Counted from the stretch's first letter, positions 33,988 through 46,346 are shown. The stretch is 64,000 nucleotides of DNA from Strongylocentrotus purpuratus (GCF_000002235.5 NW_022145564.1:1-64000), one strand, 5' to 3'. Notes: generated from the letters alone by a model not told the origin. Translations and numbers: made by a program.

Positions 33988-34084
33988 GTGTCCCATAGCG
34001 ATTACACGTAAACGGAAAATGGAAAATGGAATTCTCAAATCCCACATTGCAAGTGAAATAAGTGGGGGAGGGCAGGGTAACTTC

Positions 34085-34445
34085 GCTAGTCATATTAAGG
34101 ACGGCTATTCATAAGGACAGCTATTCATAACGAGCAAAAGGGCTCACTATTCACGAAGACGTCAGGACCGCTATTCATAATGTGAGATGAGGGTCGCTTT
34201 TCATAATGAACATTGAGGGTCATTTCTCATAAGGAACGCTATTCATGATACGAAATCGGGGTCGCTGTTCATTAGCATGAAGAAGGGGCATTATTCATAA
34301 TTTTTAGAGGGGGAAAAGCTTACTGTACTCATCATAATGACCGCTATTCATAATACTTAATTAGGTTTGCTATTCATAATACGCATATAAATTTCTCAAA
34401 TTATGAATAGCGGTCCTTATAGAATAGTCGTCCTTATGAATAGCG
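34085..34445. repeat. Degenerate array on a CTATTCATAA core
   Basis: At least ten variants of gctattcataa occur at irregular spacings, mostly on the plus strand. The last ones (34,396-34,440, attatgaatagcggtcc) are inverted, so the array ends in a foldback. The 15-base string ggctattcataagga also occurs, inverted, at the target site of the L1/Tx1 LINE in copy B (near 38,985-38,999). Confidence 0.7.
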
Positions 34446-37400
34446 AGCGGTCCCTGACTGAGCAGCACCCATGGCCAGTAGCAGCACATCTGGAAAGAGC
34501 TCACTTACTCTTGAATTTAAAACTGGGACGACCAGGTGTGACGTTTATATTGAAAGTGGTGGATATTTTCAAAGGCGGTTCTCTTCCAACTTGCTAGGTT
34601 TACTTGTTTTGTCACTTTTAATAATCATATTGATTATCTCACATCTCTAGGAACGAAAATAGGCCAAGTCGCAGGGCTGCTTTTTTTGGAGAAAAACTAC
34701 AAAAATGTTTTCATTGTTTTTTGTGATGTACATGTCAATGCATGAAGCTCAAATTAATGATATTGATAAATCTGTGCGACCATCGGCGAGGACTTTGCAT
34801 GAAAAAGCGAATTGATTTCAATTATTTTTGTGGGATTTTGCATCTGCAATTTTCACTTTAGCGAAATTATGGATGATATATTTTCCTGAAGAAAATAGTT
34901 CCCCATGTTTAAGGCCAAAATCTGAAAAGTTGGGGCACTTTTAGGAAATTTGCAGCACAAAGTTATGTCCCATGTTTAGGGATTTTTTTGCAAAAAAGTA
35001 ACCCATTAGAGCGGCACATCTTTGTGTATGAGGTTGGGAGAATTTACTGTTAAAGGGTGTTGCACAGTGATGCCTTTATTAAAAGAAAACTATAAATATC
35101 TTTGTGGTTTGAAACAAAATCTGGGTTTTTGTGCATGTTTAGGGGGTTAGTACATGCAGTAGAAGAAATATAGTGAGTAACAATTCATACAAAATTTATG
35201 CCATTTTTTTCATCAACTTCAACAATGTTACCGAGTCACTTATATTATGAAAGCAAGTTCATATTCTTGAAGACGGAAGCGTTCGAGCTGCCATCGTTGT
35301 TAATCTAGAGAGTTGGGGGAAAGTACTTTTCATTTATCATGTATTTCTCTACATAAAAAAGGATATTTTCAGATGAAGTAATCATTATCATTTACAGTGA
35401 ATGAGTTTTAATAATTGTCATTTCCAAATGTTCAGGACTAAACTCAAAACCCGTTATCTAAAATATTATTTAATTATCTCATAACTTAACGTTTTGTCAT
35501 GACTGATGAAAAAACTTATCAGAATGTTCACATACAACTTGGACATGGGACACTGCCCTCTATTCTATTCGTAGGGGTACAACACAGGAAAGGGGTGGTT
35601 CGGGGTTGAGAACTCCTGGGGGGGGGGGGGGAATCACATCACCTCATGATTCGGGCGACGCGATGGGCTCGCTGTAATTTGTCTTTTCGTTCCCCATAAT
35701 GCTTGTCGGAATGAACAAAATATATTCAATTCTATAAATAAACTGCTGAACAATTGGCAAACTTCTCAAGCTTCTTTAAATTTAATAATAATTATTGCAA
35801 TTGAGAAGACTCTAGATATTTTAATTTAGCAAAGTGGCATTAAAGTCAGTCCTTTTGCAAAGGGATTTGCAAATTGATGTATTTAGCCCCAGGTCCTGCA
35901 CGATATGCCTCCTGGTTTCCTGTCCCAAGAATATTTTGAGGGGACGCGTTTCGAAATGAGATATGAAAATGGCTTTGAACTTTATTAATACAAGAATTTA
36001 TAACTACAATTTTCCCTTGATAACGTATACAAAAATGAGTGGTAATATTGTCTCCAATTTGAAACATCCCCCATCCACTTATTGGTGGGTGTTGAAATAT
36101 CACGATGAAGGCAAAATCTTTAACGCTCACTTTTGCCTACAGTTTCCCTGAAAAGTGTTATTCATGTGTAGACTTAAAGATATAGTTGAACATTGTTTAT
36201 CTGATGTTCTTCCGCACTTGCATAATAAATGATAACGCTCACAAATTATTGTTCACCTCTTCCCAGAACTAAACCTTCCCCTTAAGTAACTTACAATATT
36301 TAATACATTTGTTACCTTTATGTTGCAATGTCACTGCAAATTATTTTTCAATTTAATCTTGATAACTAGCTTTTGAAATTTAAGGAAGTAGACCCAAAAT
36401 AAAACACACACAAATCGCTTTATTGGGGTTATTTTTTGTTCTTCACAGTACGCTTTTTTTTTTAATATTAAAGTGGTTCTTAATCAACATTTCCCCGAAA
36501 ATCAATTTGCTTTTCAACTATGACTGATGCTTTTCATATTTCGATTGCTTTCGGATTCATTACGCGGTACCCGCTGCTAAAATATGACTTGATGGTTGTC
36601 TAGTTGCAAATATCCTCGAGAGGGCGCCACCCTACTACGACACATTTCCCTGCATCGTGTCTCTTTTTAAAAGCATGCAGTACATAAATTTAGTTCAACA
36701 CAATTCTCTCTAGCCTACTGTACTTCTCCTTTTGAAATGTTGTGCTTCTTGTCTCACAATGCGCTCCGGAATAGTTTCCTAGATAGATGGAGTATTATAA
36801 GTGCTTGCGTTGTATACACATTTCCTTCATTAGTAATGATATTATCATTCGTATTATTATTTAACCATCAACATTATTATTGTAGTTATTATTATCATTA
36901 TCATTACTATTATTACTAATTTTACAATGTCATTATTATTATTTCTACAATTATTATCATGTATATTGAGGCGAGTTCATCCAATGACCAGGACTTTCAT
37001 AAGCAATTTGAAATAAATGAAACACCGACAAAATGCCATTTAACGATCATTCACACTTCACGCATTGATAATAATATATACATGGGTGCAAAGTCAATAG
37101 GGAAGCACGGACGTATGGCAGCACTATTGAAGGGGTGAACGAGGGGGGGGGGGGGGGTCTGATATGCCAACAACATGAATAAACTAATAAACTCAATCAT
37201 TTGCTAGGGGAATCACCCACTGGTGACTACTCAAACGTTTGGAAACCCATATTTCGAAGCTAAGTATGAGGAAGAAAAGTGCAAATGATTTTTGTATAAT
37301 ACCTTCAACTAAATGCGAGGATCGAGGGAGGTATTTTAATCCAACCGCTTTTCTATTTGCATGTTACGAAACAATCAAATGTAGAGAGTATCATAAATAC

Positions 37401-37525
37401 ATAGGGAAGAAGGTGTCAAATGGCTAGAAGCAGCTTTCATAATTCATAATGAGTTTTGGTTTTCTACAATTTTATTTTTTTAAATGATGCAGTCACATGG
37501 CGATCTTTGGATTAAAAGCTTTGTT

Positions 37526-37526
<1 letters not shown>
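34446..37526. other. Spacer DNA without recognised genes
   Basis: No supported gene. It contains a G-run (35,619-35,631), a block at 36,190-36,285 related to the A-only block at 25,855-25,945, an ATT-rich stretch (36,840-36,960), and a second G-run (37,143-37,157). Confidence 0.45.

Positions 37527-37560
<34 letters not shown>
37527..37560. repeat. (GA)n tract at the left edge of copy B
   Basis: About 17 GA units end exactly where similarity to position 1 begins. A simple repeat at the junction is a plausible recombination point and an equally plausible assembly join. Confidence 0.9.
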
Positions 37561-37563
<3 letters not shown>

Positions 37564-37712
37564 TGTGCATATAATTATTATGCCGTTGTACGATAAATCA
37601 TAAAGGCTTGGGCAAATTGTTCCCTGCATATCATCACACATACTTTGAGAAGAAGAGAAAAACATTCTCTTTAATTCAAAGTCGTTTTACAACTTTATGA
37701 GCATCACATAAT

Positions 37713-38215
37713 ACATTCAGCTAAACTTGACACGAGGTTATTTTCCGCAAATAATATTATTGTTTAGTCTGTATTTTGCAGAAATTAGATACGAACCCTT
37801 GTGCAAATTGGAAATTTGGAATTGAATTAGGGCCTTGAGCGAAGAATACACGTTTAGCTGACCAAAAGTGCGAGGTGGTTTCCACTCCCGTGGGATCATA
37901 AAATATGTCATGTAGATCGTCTGCCTGTAGGTCTGGAGTATCGATGGTCGTTAAATACCTTTGAAAGGTCATTTATATCTTATTTTTATCTGACAAATTC
38001 GAAGCGTTAAAAACAATCAAAATAAATATAGAAAAGGCATATCCAAGTCTCCAGCGGTAAGAAAAAGACAAGCATAATTTAAGATATTTTCAAGCCGTGT
38101 CCATAGTGCTAGGGAAGATCACGAGTGAAATTCAGAATTTGAATGAAGCATGCGAGACCAAAATAATTATAGAAGTAAAACAAATTATGAAAAATGAAAA
38201 TCATCCACTCTTTCC
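37713..38215. repeat. 503-bp block present only in copy B
   Basis: Copy A reads cacataattatgttt across this point (146-160). The block has no clear inverted ends and no coding motif. Its short minus-strand frame (37,757-37,972) has no recognisable domain. It is an unclassified insertion or a deletion in A. Confidence 0.6.
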
Positions 38216-38991
38216 AAATTATGTTTTTATGCGTTCTGGTAACGACTTTGTTTAAGGAACTGTCGCACTCAACGTTTTCTAAATTCCTTTGTTCCTTTCT
38301 CGATCCGCAAATACAATCAAAATGCTACCTCAATCGTACGTTCTTCTTTATTTCTGTAACGTAATGTAAATGTAAATGTAAATTGAAATTGGAAATTGAT
38401 TAAACACAAATTTGATTCGTCATATTTATTAAGAATCATAACAAATGGGATACATAATTGCTTCTCTAGATATTATATTAAAGCGGGACATAACTACGTG
38501 TAGCTACTTGCGCACTCTATACAGCTAACAATGCCCTAGCGGTACCCGTTGATTCCCATTTCCCTTATTAGTATGTTAATTGAGAGCTGATATGATGAGA
38601 CAAACGCCTGCGAGTAACCTCTACTCGCCGGAAGGTCTAATCCTTCCTGGCCTAACTAGTGCAGGTAGGATTTAATTTTTCAAGAAGCAAATGTTTATAT
38701 AAGATATATAAAATATGAATTTCCTTAATACTGAATTCTGTTTTCCCCTTTTTTCCTGCTTATAATTATAGTATAGTTATAAAGAAAACAAGAATTCATA
38801 TTTTATTTGCCTGTGCACCTGATATACTCGATTCAGTTTAATAAGTAGAAGTAGAAAAAGAAAAGGAAAATATTCTTGTAATTCTTGTAAGCATTATCAT
38901 GACGTAGAGACTAACACAACGTTTCATTTGATATAACAAGCATTGATGTAGGCCGAATTATATCGGTTCACTCGAAGTCTCGTTCCTTATG

Positions 38992-39008
38992 AATAGCCTG
39001 CTGCAGTA
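38992..39008. repeat. Target-site duplication, 5' side (LINE copy B)
   Basis: aatagcctgctgcagt plus one changed base; it pairs with 44,498-44,514. Confidence 0.9.
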
Positions 39009-39033
39009 GAGTGCCGCTCGCAGAGAATTTGTT

Positions 39034-39044
39034 AAGATGGCGGC
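39034..39044 (+). promoter_or_regulatory. YY1-like site in LINE 5' UTR (copy B)
   Basis: aagatggcggc at bases 26-36 of the element, identical to copy A. Confidence 0.6.
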
Positions 39045-39067
39045 GTAATCGGTCGTTTGGCGAGCCG

Positions 39068-39075
39068 TGACGTCA
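39068..39075. promoter_or_regulatory. CRE palindrome in LINE 5' UTR (copy B)
   Basis: tgacgtca, unchanged from copy A and at the same distance from the YY1-like site. Confidence 0.45.
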
Positions 39076-39163
39076 ATGCATAAGGTCTATACGGCAATGC
39101 GTTCCTCGATCTACCCACTCCTGCTGTTGCTGCTATAGTGCTAGCTACTACTACTGTTTCCTA

Positions 39164-39934
39164 ATGCCGGGCAAGAGATTAAACTCCCCGTCCAAAAACG
39201 GTGGATCGATCGAGAAAAAACAAAGAAAGTTACCCGTTGATTGTCAGCGATCCAACGCCATGTCTTCGCCAGCCGGCCCCGGCAGCTCCCGGGTGAGTGA
39301 CGCGGCCGCTGCGGCCCCTGTTTGGTTCATAGAATATGAGAGGCGTTTGGATTCAAAGTTTGATGACCTGCATAAGAGACTGGATTTTCATGAAGCTGCT
39401 TGTGAAGAAAAGTTCCAACATCTGGAAAAGGAATTGGCTGCAGCTTTTGATAAGATTGACGACCTTGAGAATAGATCTCGAAGAAACAATCTAATCTTTT
39501 TCAACTTCCCTGAAGGTGAGGAGCCTGATTCTGCCAGTGGATGCAGTGAGTTGATTTCATCTTTTTTGGCCTCTATTGACAAGAATCTTGAGCATGTTCA
39601 GATCGAGAGGGCTCACCGCACGCCGCCAGGTCCACTATCATCTCGTGGACATCCCCAGAATGGCAGCCAGTACAAGCCGAAGGATCGTCCAATTCATGTT
39701 TGCTTCAGTTCGTTTCAAGATCGAGTGAGGGTCCAGAAGGCATGTGTTGTTGCGTTCAAGGAGGGGTTCAAGTTCAAAGAGAGATCAAAGTTGTATGTTG
39801 CACAGGATTTCAGTCATCGCTTTCAGGCTCGCCGTAAAGCTCTCCTGCCTGAGTTAAAGATGTTGCAGCAACAAGGAAAGCGAGCATTCTTTGTATACCC
39901 TGCGACAAGCCAGGTGTTTGAATTGCATCTGTAG
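39164..39934 (+). CDS. LINE ORF1 protein, copy B
   Basis: One open frame of 256 codons from MPGKRLNSPSKNGG. Residues 1-45 are basic and disordered-looking. A coiled coil spans about residues 55-100 (ERRLDSKFDDLHKRLDFHE). The RRM-like domain starts at RSRRNNLIFFNFPEGEEP, and the C-terminal domain includes RKALLPELKMLQQQGKRAFF. It binds RNA and chaperones nucleic acid in L1-type retrotransposition. A 37-bp deletion, with aca at both edges, replaces the native end with SQVFELHL, so the product is probably impaired. Confidence 0.85.
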   Translation: MPGKRLNSPSKNGGSIEKKQRKLPVDCQRSNAMSSPAGPGSSRVSDAAAAAPVWFIEYERRLDSKFDDLHKRLDFHEAACEEKFQHLEKELAAAFDKIDDLENRSRRNNLIFFNFPEGEEPDSASGCSELISSFLASIDKNLEHVQIERAHRTPPGPLSSRGHPQNGSQYKPKDRPIHVCFSSFQDRVRVQKACVVAFKEGFKFKERSKLYVAQDFSHRFQARRKALLPELKMLQQQGKRAFFVYPATSQVFELHL

Positions 39935-40453
39935 TACACCATAACAACACTGTGATTATCATAGTGGCTGTCTCGTACAAACCGTCTGACTTTCACAGAA
40001 AACTTTTATATTTTACAAGATGACATGCCTTGAACTTAACGCGTTTTAACTTGCTGGTCACCAGATTAGTTTAGTGATGTCGGTCTGTTTAAACATATTT
40101 TGTTCACTTAAACTTTTTTAGGAATTCTCGGGGTGCCCTGGAGGTGCCTTGTTTTTGGTTACCCACGATTCACCATTGGGGATAATAGTTTTTATTGTTC
40201 TTATCCTTGTTGATACTGCGTCATTATGATTAATTATGAGGCTCTAAGGTTTTCTCATTCTTGCCACATACTGTTGGCTGCCTTTACAATTTGTTTTGTT
40301 TTTGGTTGGTGTTTGTGCGTATGCTTTTTTTACTGAGTGTGTGGTGTGTGCCCTTTTCCCAGGGGTTCTTTATCATGAATCAAATTGTGTACATTTTTAG
40401 GATATTACTTGTTTTGTCAACTCACTGTTGCTACTCTAGGTTTTTACTGTTAT

Positions 40454-43400
40454 ATGATGTTACAGATTAATACTTTTAATTGCAGAGGACTGCATGACAA
40501 TTTTAAAAGAAAGAAAGTTTTTAATTTTTTAAGATAATTTGGGTATGATATAATCTTTCTTCAGGAAACCCACTCTAGGATAGATGATGAGAAGCTGTGG
40601 CGTACTCAGTGGGGAGGGGAGGCAGTTTTTGGCAGCTATGGTTCCAATAGCCGAGGTGTGGCTATCTTGTTTAAAGCTTCTTTGAAAATATCAGTCTTAT
40701 CTTTTCACCTGGATCCTGAGGGAAGATATATTATCCTCCATGTTAATGTTAATGATGTACACTTTATTTTGTCAACTTATATGGCCCTAACAAAGACTCA
40801 CCAGAATTTTTTGTTAATCTTTTTGCTAAGTTAGATGAAATAGGTAACTCTCATGTTATTTTAGCAGGAGATTTGAATATTGCGGTAGGCCCTTTAGATT
40901 ATGAGGGTTCTAAATGCAACCCACTCTAATGCTCGTGCCAAAATTGCTTTTAATATGTATGTAAAAGAACTAAGTCTTGTAGATGTATGGAGAAGAGATC
41001 ATACTCATGATAAGATTTTTACACGCCATCAGAAAATTCCATTTGTTTCCTCCAGGTTAGACTATATTTTTATTTCTAGTGATCTGTTGAATTGCGTAAA
41101 GAAATCTAAAATTGTGACTGGTATTTGTTCTGATCATTGTATGGTAACACTAGCACTGTCACTAAATGATTCACCTCGGGGCAAGGGATATTGGAAACTG
41201 AACACTGCACATTTGAAACATTCAGAATTTTGCAATTTCATTAAAGACAAAATTAATGAATTTAAGAAATTTCATGCTGAATGTGATCTAAATCCACATA
41301 TAATTTGGGATGCATTCAAATGCACAATGGCTGGTCATTGTATGGAGTATTGCAGTAGAACAAAAAAAGAAAAGAATTTGACTAAGAATAATTTACTAAA
41401 GAGTATATCCTTACTTACAGAAAAAATTGGTTCATTGAAAAAGGATAATAGTTCAAATGAAGAACTGCAAGAATTATATAGCAAATTAGAAGTTGAAGAA
41501 GCACAGTTGAATGAACTTCTGGATACTGAAACTGCTGGCTCTATAGTAAGGTCTAGATTAAAGTGGGCTGAACACGGAGAAAAAAGCTCTACATACTTCT
41601 GCAATTTAGAAAAACGGTCCTATGAAAGAAAAACTATACGCCAACTAAAGGCGAACAATGAGCAAATCATCACTGATCCTAAAAGAGTACTTCAGGAAAT
41701 TCATTCTTTTTATAAAGCTCTATACTCTTCAGAGGTATCTGTTGAGGATAGGGACACTATCAAGGATTTTATCGCCCCTTTGAATATACCTACCTTATCA
41801 GATGATTCAATTTCTGCTCTAAACAGACCTTTAACCAAAAATGAACTTTGGACTACATTAAAGAATATGGGAACAAATAAGAGTCCAGGACTAGATGGCC
41901 TTCCTTGTGAATTTTATTTAACCTTTTTCAATGATATCATAGATTTATTACTCCACTCTTATAATTATTCCTTTCAAGAAGGAATTTTATCACAATCTCA
42001 AAGAAGTGGAATAATCACGCTTCTTCCAAAAAAGGGTAAGGATCCATTGTTAGTGAAGAATTATCGCCCTATCTCTCTACTGAATGTTGACTATAAATTA
42101 TTAGCCAAAGTTATGAGCTCCCGTTTGAAGTCTTGTATAAATTATTTGATACATACAGATCAACAAGGGTTTATGAAGGGATGCAACATTGGGGCCAATA
42201 TTCGGGTTATAATTGATTTAATTGAATACACAGACTATATGAATGAGCCAGCTACAATTATTTTGTTAGATTTTGAGAAAGCGTTTGATAGAATAGAACA
42301 TGATTATTTATTTTCAGTCTTGGACTATTTTACTTTTGGAGACAATTTTATAAGATGGATAAGGTCTTTTTACAATGACAGAACTAGCTGTGTGTTAAAC
42401 AATGGTTTTATGTCCAATCCGGTCGCAATTAAAAGAGGAATATTCCAGGGGTGCCCAATATCCCCTCTTTTATTTATACTAGCTATTGAAATTCTGGCTA
42501 TTTCAGTACGACACAATCCAGGGATAAAGGGAATTTCAGTTGGCAATTTTGAACAGAAGATAAGTCTTTTTGCAGATGACACAACTTGTTTTTTGAATGG
42601 GGAAACAGTTTCCTTTAAACATTTATTTGAAACGTTGACTCAGTTTGCAAAATTTTCAGGTTGTCGCATTAATTTAAGTAAGTCAGATGCAATTCATATA
42701 GGAAAGCTGAAAGGCAGTACAGTTATTCCGCAATATGCATTAGGGTTGAATTGGAAATCAAAAACGTGTAAGGCTTTAGGAGTGGTTTTCTCATTGAACA
42801 CAAAAATGCTTTACGAACTGAATTTTGTTCCCAGACTTGTCATTATAGAACAGATTTTAAATTGTTGGAGGCATAGAAGCCTATCCTTGTTGGGCAAAAT
42901 TGCTGTTGTAAAGTCGCTTTTACTCCCCCAAATGTTATTTTTGTTTTCAGTATTATGCATTGACCTGCCAAACTCTTTCTTTAAAAGATTAAATGGTTTG
43001 CTTTTTAAATTCATTTGGAGCAATGGCAATGACAGAGTTAAGAGATATATATTATGCAATGATTATGAAGAAGGGGGTCTAAGGATGATTAATCCTTTAG
43101 TTTTTGCACAAGCGTAGAAAGTTTTGTGGATGGCTAAACTCTTAGACGATACATATGAAAGTTGTTGGAAAACAATAGAAATATATATTCTTTCTACCTT
43201 TTGTGATGATCATCTTGCCCTTTTTAAGGCAGATGCCCCTGATTCGGTTTTGGCAAAACTTAAAAATTGCCAGTTAACAGCGTCTATTAAGACATGGTAT
43301 TTATATAGGCAAGAGATGAAAAGAAAACTAGGTTTATGTCAGTTTCATTTACAAGATTTTATTTGGTGGAATAGAAATGTAAGATTGCAATATAGAACAC

Positions 43401-44251
43401 ATTTTTTCTATCCAATTTGGTATGAAAGGGGTATTCATTCCATTTTTCAATTACATAATGGTTTTGGTAACCCCAAAACATTTGAAGACCACGTAATTGA
43501 GTTTGACATTCCTATTAGAGACCAAAGAAAATATGACTCCCTCATGAATGGCATATTTTTGGAGTGGTTTGATAATTCTCTTAATGTGGATGAGAATATA
43601 TTTAATCAAATTTTTAAAGATCTATTAAGTCAAAAGAAAATGTCTAAGTATACATACAATATTTTGCTAAAGAAATATAGTTGTACTAATGCCAAAAGGG
43701 AGAGTAAATGGGAGGAACTCTTTGGCCATCAACCCAAAGAGAAGGATTGGTCGATTATTCATACGAGTAACTTTTGTTGCACAATTGAAACTCAGTTAAG
43801 GAGTTTTTACTTCAAAATTTTCCATAATGCTATTGGTTTTAATGCATTTTTGTTCAAGATTGGGAGAAAGGAGTCTGCTAATTGTTATTTTTGTTCAGAT
43901 TTTCCAGAAACTTTAGATCACTTGTTTTGTGACTGTAGGAGAGTTGTACCACTGTGGGAAAAATTGGTGGATAAGATTAACACTGGCACTGATCACAGTT
44001 ATAATCTGACTCTGTCAAAATTTATTTTTTTGTTTGGGATACAGTCAAGGGACAAATACGCCTCTTGTATAGATTTTTCTCTGTTTATGTTTAAAATATT
44101 ACATTTACTCATGTAGGTTTCAGGGAAAAGAACTTATTTTCGAAGCATTTGTTTCAATGGTAAAGTTCAAACAAAAAATAGAATATAAATTGCCCAAAAG
44201 AAAAATAAGTTACAAGTCCATTTTAAGAAATGGTCTATCAAGTTTAACTGA
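40454..44251 (+). pseudogene. LINE ORF2, copy B: endonuclease-reverse transcriptase (broken)
   Basis: From the ATG pair at 40,454 the endonuclease (INTFNCRGL, LQETHSR, later VILAGDLNIAVG) is interrupted by a TAA near 40,534 and frameshifts near 40,784 and 40,905. The frame is then open from 40,901 to 43,117 and covers the rest of the endonuclease (SSRLDYIFISSD, CSDHCMVT) and the reverse transcriptase (YRPISLLNVDYKLLAK, LLDFEKAFDRIEHD, FQGCPISPLLF, LFADDTTCF). A TAG at 43,115 replaces the CAG of copy A. The frame resumes at 43,118 to about 44,080, with CYFCSDFPETLDHLFCDC. One-base changes near 44,085 and 44,188 spoil the C-terminus. Confidence 0.85.
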
Positions 44252-44342
44252 AATTTAGGAGTAGTCTTGCAAAGCTCTGTTGTCATTAACATCTTCATTG
44301 GCTTTTTGAATTGTAAACTTGCCCTCTGGGAAAGTATATGAG

Positions 44343-44382
44343 TGTGAGTGTGTGTGTGCGTGTGTGTGTGTGTGTGTGTGTT
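44343..44382. repeat. TG microsatellite in LINE 3' UTR (copy B)
   Basis: Alternating TG with one C interruption; counterpart of 6,298-6,337. Confidence 0.85.
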
Positions 44383-44497
44383 TATGGGTGCATGAGTGCG
44401 TGCCTGTTTTGTAGTTTTAAGATGATATTATATTTTATATTGCTGCTTTTACTCTGTTAATTTTTCAGAAAAAACAATAAAAACAGAAAGAAAAAAA

Positions 44498-44514
44498 AAT
44501 AGCTTGCTGCAGTG
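44498..44514. repeat. Target-site duplication, 3' side (LINE copy B)
   Basis: aatagcttgctgcagtg; one C-to-T change against copy A. Confidence 0.9.
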
Positions 44515-44579
44515 CATTGCACTCCCAAACATGAATTATTTGTATCAAAGGCATGCATTAATACAAAAAGGGGATGAGT

Positions 44580-44925
44580 AGACAGCGAGACAGATAGGCA
44601 GCGAGACAGAGAGGCAGCGAGACAGAGAGGCAGCGAGACAGAGAGGCAGCGAGAAAGAGAGACAACGAGACAAAGAGACAGAGAGAGAGAGAAGGAGAGG
44701 GGTATAGATAGAGACGGAGAGAGAGAGAGGGAGATTGTTGTGCTTGAAAGAAGGCTTAATAAGATGGGAGAACATAAGAAACAGAACGGAAATTTGAAGA
44801 CAGAAGAGGAAGAAAAGAGAGGTCTAGATGAGGAGGGCGAGGAGAGTAAGGAAGGGAGTATAGAGAGAGACGTGATGAGCGGAAAGAGAGGGAGAGGGAA
44901 AGAGAAATAGAAAACAAATAAGATG
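44580..44925. repeat. GA-rich tract with 16-bp minisatellite (copy B)
   Basis: Counterpart of 6,536-6,890 with the same 16-base unit; small length differences. Confidence 0.85.
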
Positions 44926-45294
44926 CGAGGGGAATGTTTATGCACGAAATTAATATCGCTCTACCCCTGATCAACTTCATTTCTGTATCACCATGACAAA
45001 ATTCAATGTTTCAATATTTCATATTTCTTTCCGCCAACTGACCCCGAGGCAACCTGTTTCTCATCGTCAAAATATTGTTTTCTGTAACAAGTACCCTCCT
45101 AAAATCATTTTAAATATAACAACTTCTAAAATAGCCTTTGACAACGAACTTGTGAGGGTGTGTGTTAGGAGGGGGGGGGGTAGAGGGGGGTACACTTATT
45201 TGTTTTATTTTTTAGTAAAGTACTATCTGTAACCACGTTTCATTTCACGTCATTGCAAAAAGACATTTGGCTCGTTCAAATGCACACCTCTCCT

Positions 45295-45385
45295 TTCCCG
45301 CCCCGTTCCCGTACACACTCACACGTAAACGCGGACACAGACACAGACACACAGACACACACACACACACATGCACACGCACACT
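45295..45385. repeat. CA-rich microsatellite (copy B)
   Basis: Counterpart of 7,241-7,350; shorter. Confidence 0.75.
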
Positions 45386-45856
45386 ATCTGTTCATGGTCG
45401 CTGAGTATTATTACGATTTCTTACCTTTTTCAAAACATAATCAATTCAATATAAATAAATGTTAACGCTGTATAACCTTATCGCATCGAAAATTGATTGG
45501 TTTGACCATTATTATGTCAAGTGGTCGCCATCCTAGTACCTGCTCAGCATTTCCATGGATATACCAACGTCTTTCGCCCAATACGTCATATTTCTGCTTG
45601 GCGGTGTAAGATGTCTAGCTGTATTCCATTTTACTATGAGATATTAAAAACCCTATCTGAAGAAAACTCAACTTTATATGATTCAATGGAAATCTGAATG
45701 GACGTTGAAACAAAATATTAAATACTTTTTAGCATTGCACAAAAGCTAATTAAAGCCTTATTTTCCGCAGCCCTCGAATTTACGGGGCAACAGGGGTCAA
45801 ATTTGCCGCAGTTACGGTGACGACACAACATGTGGACCGAATCAGCTCGTATGTAT

Positions 45857-45977
45857 ATTAGGGACTTTAAGATTTGCGTGGACTGATACGTGTGACGTCA
45901 ATTCAAGGCAGTGCATTAAAAGGACATCGATCGTAGCAATCCACGTTGTCGTTGTGCAAATCTAAAAGTCCCTAATA
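45857..45977. mobile_element. Small MITE with 22-bp terminal inverted repeats (copy B)
   Basis: Arms tattagggactttaagatttgc and the reverse complement of tattagggacttttagatttgc, one mismatch. It is better preserved than at 7,820-7,942. The adjacent (TA)n tract is shorter here. Confidence 0.65.
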
Positions 45978-46346
45978 TATGTATATATATATATAGCTGG
46001 AGCATGAGCGATGCTTAAGTAATAATAAGTCACTGTGAATATGCGTACTTCACATATGATTGTCATCAAGTCGATAACTTGTTTTTAGGTCAAAAGCTTT
46101 CGATTTTCAAAGAGCTATTACTCCTCTAACAGACATTAAAATACAATGTAACTGATGTTGTTGTCATCTATGGCTGATTAGTTTGCAGTTGATCATCCAA
46201 TTCGCTTTGTACTTACGACATGGTCTTTTAAATTCAGTAATTATCCTAATGAGATGAGGGGCAAACCTTAAATTCCTTTAATACTTTAGGTCCTATATGG
46301 GTGAGGGTAAACACCAGTAGCGCTTCAAAGATTCATAACTTTTCCC

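Larger units (their letters stand above)
32817..34050 (-). mobile_element. Helitron-like element 3 (spacer)
   Basis: On the minus strand the 3' terminus has a hairpin with arms ttcgtc and gacgaa, then CTAG at 32,817-32,820, then T. Upstream are the same internal segments as elements 1 and 2: the gcgagcaatat/gattctacattc block, a long GATGAT/ATCATC region (32,915-33,130) and the tcacttgatcc block. It contains a tandem duplication of about 465 bp (33,126-33,590 and 33,590-34,050), each unit with a tRNA-like sequence. The 5' end is not determined. No Rep/helicase is visible. Confidence 0.6.
39009..44497 (+). mobile_element. Full-length L1/Tx1-type LINE, copy B (inactive)
   Basis: The same insertion as at 942-6,454, with matching target-site duplication and architecture. 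ORF1 is one open frame, but a 37-bp deletion removes its native end. ORF2 is broken in the endonuclease half by changes shared with copy A, while its reverse transcriptase part is open over 738 codons. The element was thus already defective in their common ancestor. Confidence 0.9.

Noticed and set aside
37527-37560. A CRISPR-like or satellite array at the copy B edge
   Set aside because: It is a plain (GA)n microsatellite with no spacers.
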